DNA of 59,414 bases, from the IMG/VR virus record IMGVR_UViG_3300029923_000020, positions 1 to 59,414 of that record; one strand, given 5' to 3'. The stretch comes from a virus. Below the pieces are notes generated by a model. That model searched no databases and was not told the origin of the DNA. It saw only the letters and a list, made by a program, of their open reading frames with translations. Shown here in pieces: positions 56,693-59,414 of the stretch. The number at the start of each line of letters is the position of its first letter. Positions within the stretch are counted from its first letter, which is position 1. Made by a program: the position numbers and the translations under genes.

Positions 56693-57159
56693 GCTGATGC
56701 TTCCAATGATTGGTTGAAGTTGATTTTGTTGACGTCTTCCAGTTTTACCCAGAAGCGCAGTCCTTTGCGACCGACGGCCTTGAACAGCGGATCGCCCGGT
56801 TTGGACACGAACAGCGGGCAAGTGAAAGTCACGCTGTTGAAGTCGTCTTGGCCCAGGCGGATGTAGATTCGGGCGATCTTCAGCTTGGTCCCGGCACGGA
56901 GGGTCAGGGTGGTGTAGAAGTTGTCTGGGTGGTGATAGTGAGCGTCTGCGAAACCACCGTCGTAACCCCAGCCAGCGTTGCTCAACAAAGTTTCGCGCTG
57001 CGCCAGGCTGGCAGACCTGAAGCCCTCTTGAAAGCGTGGGCACTCAAGCCCGGCCGCGATGAAAATGCTGTTGTTGCGGCGCTCGTCGAAGATTTTGAAA
57101 GTCCAGTCTTCGGTCAAGGTCAGTTCGAACCCCAGCGGCGGTATAAAAAGTTGAGTCAT
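56689..57159 (-). CDS. Hypothetical protein
   Basis: A 156-residue beta-rich protein (FELTLTEDWTFKIF, FYTTLTLRAGTKLKIARIYI). It is the first gene after promoter P10, with CGGGAG before its ATG. Function unknown. Confidence 0.6.
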   Translation of the reverse strand: MTQLFIPPLGFELTLTEDWTFKIFDERRNNSIFIAAGLECPRFQEGFRSASLAQRETLLSNAGWGYDGGFADAHYHHPDNFYTTLTLRAGTKLKIARIYIRLGQDDFNSVTFTCPLFVSKPGDPLFKAVGRKGLRFWVKLEDVNKINFNQSLEASA

Positions 57160-57185
57160 GTCACAGCTCCCGTTTAATTACCACC

Positions 57186-57230
57186 AGATTACCGAACCAA
57201 CCTTGGAACAAAACGCACTTTCTACTGGCG
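57186..57230 (-). promoter_or_regulatory. Small-gene promoter P10
   Basis: On the minus strand CGCCAGTAGAAAGTGC is followed by GTTTTGTTCCAAG and, after ten bases, GGTAATCT. It lies between the stop of the 57233 gene and the ATG at 57159 and drives the eight-gene operon to 53588. Confidence 0.7.
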
Positions 57231-57232
57231 GG

Positions 57233-57442
57233 TCAGCCGCCCGAGACTTTCATCGCCACATCGAATGGCACGTTTACCCAAGCGCCGTAAGTGAAAGCCC
57301 CGCCCAGCAAACTCATGATTACGCCCATGATTACCGTTTCGCCGGTTTGAAGCGCAGCCGACAGAACGAACATCGTTACAGCCAGGCCAATAAACATGAC
57401 TGCCATCAGCACAATCACAAGCCAACCAATTAATGCCAACAT
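57233..57442 (-). CDS. Small membrane protein
   Basis: A 69-residue protein with two long membrane helices (residues 2-31 and 37-56). GGGGTAAT precedes the ATG. It ends an operon that begins at P11. Possible holin-like size, but no lysis gene adjoins. Confidence 0.6.
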   Translation of the reverse strand: MLALIGWLVIVLMAVMFIGLAVTMFVLSAALQTGETVIMGVIMSLLGGAFTYGAWVNVPFDVAMKVSGG

Positions 57443-57448
57443 TTGCTA

Positions 57449-58036
57449 TTACCCCTTGAAAATCAGTGGAAGAAACTTCTGCGCCGGGCCGGTCGGTTGC
57501 ACGGGAATCTTGGCGTGCATGTCGTCGATCTTGGTGCAAAGGTATTGATATTGCTCTTCTGTCACGTCGAGAGCGTCCAGCCATTTCTTGAAATACAGCT
57601 CAAGTTCGGCCGAACGCGGGTGAGTGCCCTTGTGATACTTCTCAAAGTCCTTGCGGTTTTGGACCTTGTCAGCACGGAGCATGTCGTTAACGCACTTGAT
57701 CGGCGACAGGCGCGGCCCGTCGATCATGATCAGCTCGCCTTCGAACATTTGGACTTTGTTGCTCAGCCAGGCGTTCGCTACGGCGCGATACTCCATCGCC
57801 AGCACCATGTTGCGCGGGCTGGTGTCGAGTGACATGAGCATCTTCATGTTGGACAGCAGAACTTCGTCGTTCTGCACCAGGGGATGCAGACACCAGCCGG
57901 CGTAGGCCCGGTGCCAGGCATGAATTTCCCCCAGAACGATGATGCCCTCGTGGATGTGGTTGATCAGCGGCACGCCAGAACGCTTGGCGGTCTTGCCGTT
58001 GTAAAACTTGGTGATTGCTGCGAGTTCTTTTTTCAT
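57449..58036 (-). CDS. HD-like phage hydrolase
   Basis: A 195-residue protein of a phage family with an HD-like motif, FYNGKTAKRSGVPLINHIHE, followed by a helix with AWHRAYAGWCLHPLVQND. The histidines (about residues 27, 29 and 51) could bind metal, but the paired H-D of true HD enzymes is not obvious. It may be a divergent relative of the SpoT-like enzyme at 27330. ATGA overlap with the upstream gene. Activity unknown. Confidence 0.5.
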   Translation of the reverse strand: MKKELAAITKFYNGKTAKRSGVPLINHIHEGIIVLGEIHAWHRAYAGWCLHPLVQNDEVLLSNMKMLMSLDTSPRNMVLAMEYRAVANAWLSNKVQMFEGELIMIDGPRLSPIKCVNDMLRADKVQNRKDFEKYHKGTHPRSAELELYFKKWLDALDVTEEQYQYLCTKIDDMHAKIPVQPTGPAQKFLPLIFKG

Positions 58037-58251
58037 GGCTTCTGGTATCCAAAGCGAACTTGAGGGTTTCCCTTGCTAAAGCAGCGCGTTTCGCGCGATT
58101 GAAGCCGAGCGTTTAAAGACTTGAGGCTTTTGCTGGACGTCCAGAACCAACCATAGTTCGGGCTTCCGTCGGGACTTGCCTCGTGAACTACCATCGCAAT
58201 CCAGACCTTGTTTTGCGGCGACCAGAAGATATGCGGTTTGCGTCGTTTCAT
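58033..58251 (-). CDS. Hypothetical small basic protein
   Basis: A 72-residue basic protein, Trp-rich in its first half (IFWSPQNKVWIAMVV, YGWFW). Four-base overlaps with both neighbours. Function unknown. Confidence 0.6.
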   Translation of the reverse strand: MKRRKPHIFWSPQNKVWIAMVVHEASPDGSPNYGWFWTSSKSLKSLNARLQSRETRCFSKGNPQVRFGYQKP

Positions 58252-58769
58252 GGCAGCACCTCAAACCCGAACTTTTGCAGAGCATCACTGGACTGAAGCT
58301 GCTCGAACTTCGCCCGGGCTGACGATGAGTCGGCGCACTTGATGCGGTTGGTGGTTGGGCTCTGCCCGTGCATGCAGGTTGTGCAGTCGACGAAGGCATC
58401 ACCGGCCTGCCATCGGAAAGACTTGAAGACGCCCTTTTTGTCGAACAGCACGGTCCGCTGCACCGGGTAGACGTGCTCGATTTCGTTCTGGCACGCGGTG
58501 ATCACGTCAATGAACCTGGGTGACGCGCCGATGGCCTTTCTGACTTCGGGTGCGCCTGGGGCATCCCACGGCAAGTCTCGAAGTGTCTTCGAAGCTGGCT
58601 CTTCTGGCACCAAGCCGGAAACAGCCATGAACAGAACGTCCACACCGGTATTGAACTGCTCTTCTGTGAGCTGGCCGTCGCGTTGACGGCTGATGAGGTA
58701 TTGCAGGGCTTCGAACGACTTACGTCTCAATTCTTGCCCGAGGTCGAAACCATCAGGAACTTCAGACAT
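58248..58769 (-). CDS. Hypothetical protein
   Basis: A 173-residue protein with an N-terminal helical half and a C-terminal half containing a C-x2-C pair (DCTTCMHGQSP) that may bind zinc. It is the first gene after promoter P11. Function unknown. Confidence 0.6.
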   Translation of the reverse strand: MSEVPDGFDLGQELRRKSFEALQYLISRQRDGQLTEEQFNTGVDVLFMAVSGLVPEEPASKTLRDLPWDAPGAPEVRKAIGASPRFIDVITACQNEIEHVYPVQRTVLFDKKGVFKSFRWQAGDAFVDCTTCMHGQSPTTNRIKCADSSSARAKFEQLQSSDALQKFGFEVLP

Positions 58770-58810
58770 TTCCCACTCCCGTGATGCGCGTGATTGCGCG
58801 AAGTCACAGC

Positions 58811-58849
58811 AATGGTATCGCCCGGGGCTTGGACAATATACGCCCCGGG
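58811..58849 (-). promoter_or_regulatory. Small-gene promoter P11 inside a palindrome
   Basis: On the minus strand CCCGGGGC, then GTATATTGTCCAA, then GCCCCGGG: eight-base perfect arms enclose the TTGTCC core, with GATACCAT after it as -10. The hairpin also lies just after the stop at 58862, so it could act as terminator for one gene and promoter for the next. Confidence 0.55.
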
Positions 58850-58861
58850 TTCATGTGCCAG

Positions 58862-59414
58862 TCAGTTGGTGAGGCGCTTCTCTGCGGTGTGGGCGCCGAG
58901 TTCGGCGACGGCCTTCTCAGTGACGCGCTCGCGAATGAACTCCAGCGCGTTCATGCGGCGTTCCATGGAAACCGACTCGCGGGCCAGGTGGTATCCTTGG
59001 ATTGTCAGGCGCTTGTCGCTCATCAGTCCATGGAAGAGCGTGTTCAGGTGCTCGATGTAGGCGACGTTCATCGCCGCCTTACCCTCGGCTGCGACCAGGG
59101 CGATACCCGGCTGAACCAGGGCTACGGTGCAGAAGTAGCGACTGGTCACGTCAAAGCAGCGGTTGACGTATGCGGCGAACCGCTCTTGCTGGTCTTCCGG
59201 CACCGCGTCACCGATTGCGTCAGCCATGGTGTAAGCGATCAGGTCGAGCGGCGTGCGGTCGGTGATAGACCCGGTCTTCAGGTCTGCGCTGGCATACATC
59301 ATTTCAAGGCGCTCCAACACCACCTCTTGCACGTCGAGCCTTTCGGTGAAGGTCATCGGCAGGGCTGGGTCTTTGCCCAGCTCCTTGAAGATCGCCGAAA
59401 CCGAAGTCTCCAGA
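58862..59414 (-). CDS. Hypothetical protein (partial, N-terminus outside window)
   Basis: The C-terminal ~184 residues of a helical protein; the frame remains open to the end of the window, so the true start lies beyond 59414 or is the internal ATG at 59356. No family is recognised. It carries a run of Ala/Met-rich helices and a charged end (AHTAEKRLTN). Confidence 0.55.
   Translation of the reverse strand, partial: LETSVSAIFKELGKDPALPMTFTERLDVQEVVLERLEMMYASADLKTGSITDRTPLDLIAYTMADAIGDAVPEDQQERFAAYVNRCFDVTSRYFCTVALVQPGIALVAAEGKAAMNVAYIEHLNTLFHGLMSDKRLTIQGYHLARESVSMERRMNALEFIRERVTEKAVAELGAHTAEKRLTN

Overview
The window is most likely part of a tailed-phage (siphovirus) genome with a lambda-type tail. 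A complete set of head, packaging and tail genes is recognisable, and no bacterial housekeeping gene is seen. GC content looks high, most starts carry strong Shine-Dalgarno sites, and the auxiliary proteins fit a gammaproteobacterial host such as Pseudomonas; the host is inferred from composition, not shown. No integrase, repressor, DNA polymerase or holin is visible, so lifestyle cannot be judged. Both ends cut through genes.

Layout. (1) 1-19951, minus strand: the virion module, read from high to low coordinates: small and large terminase, portal, scaffold, major capsid, head-completion proteins, tail tube, frameshifted tail chaperone, 1749-residue tape measure, then homologues of lambda M, L, K, I and J. 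(2) 19973-24147, minus strand: a 104-bp inverted repeat followed by a tightly coupled cassette of two ParB-like proteins, an ABC-type ATPase, a HExxH protein, a GNAT-fold protein, two very small proteins and a winged-helix-like protein. A DNA-modification or DNA-binding role is inferred. (3) 24229-35552, plus strand: SF2 helicase, small DNA-binding proteins, a SLOG protein, a SpoT-like HD hydrolase, a release-factor-like protein, then a run of small unrelated-looking proteins that nearly all end in Gly-(Ser/Thr/Ala)-Trp, followed by an M23-like protein and an HNH endonuclease. A tRNA-Asn lies antisense inside this run. (4) 35807-59414, minus strand: about 45 small genes in short operons, each preceded by a repeated promoter-like element (GTTTwGTCCAAG upstream of a -10-like box). 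Recognisable members are a DnaQ-like exonuclease, a kinase-like protein, an SPFH lipoprotein, an RMF-like protein, a cupin, a P-loop protein, an HD-like protein, a pilin-like membrane peptide and a protein with two repeats resembling the RNA polymerase alpha C-terminal domain.

How it fits together. The virion block is the late region. It has its own sigma70-like promoters before the portal, capsid and tail-tube genes, and terminators after the capsid and tail-tube genes, which suggests graded expression. The small-gene region, with repeated compact promoters and short leaders, looks like an early or middle host-takeover region. Several of its products, and several in region 3, point at translation, alarmone signalling, transcription and the cell envelope. 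The strongest candidates for something undescribed are the shared C-terminal G-[STA]-W motif, the ParB/ABC/GNAT/HExxH cassette, the pilin-like peptide and the repeated promoter family.
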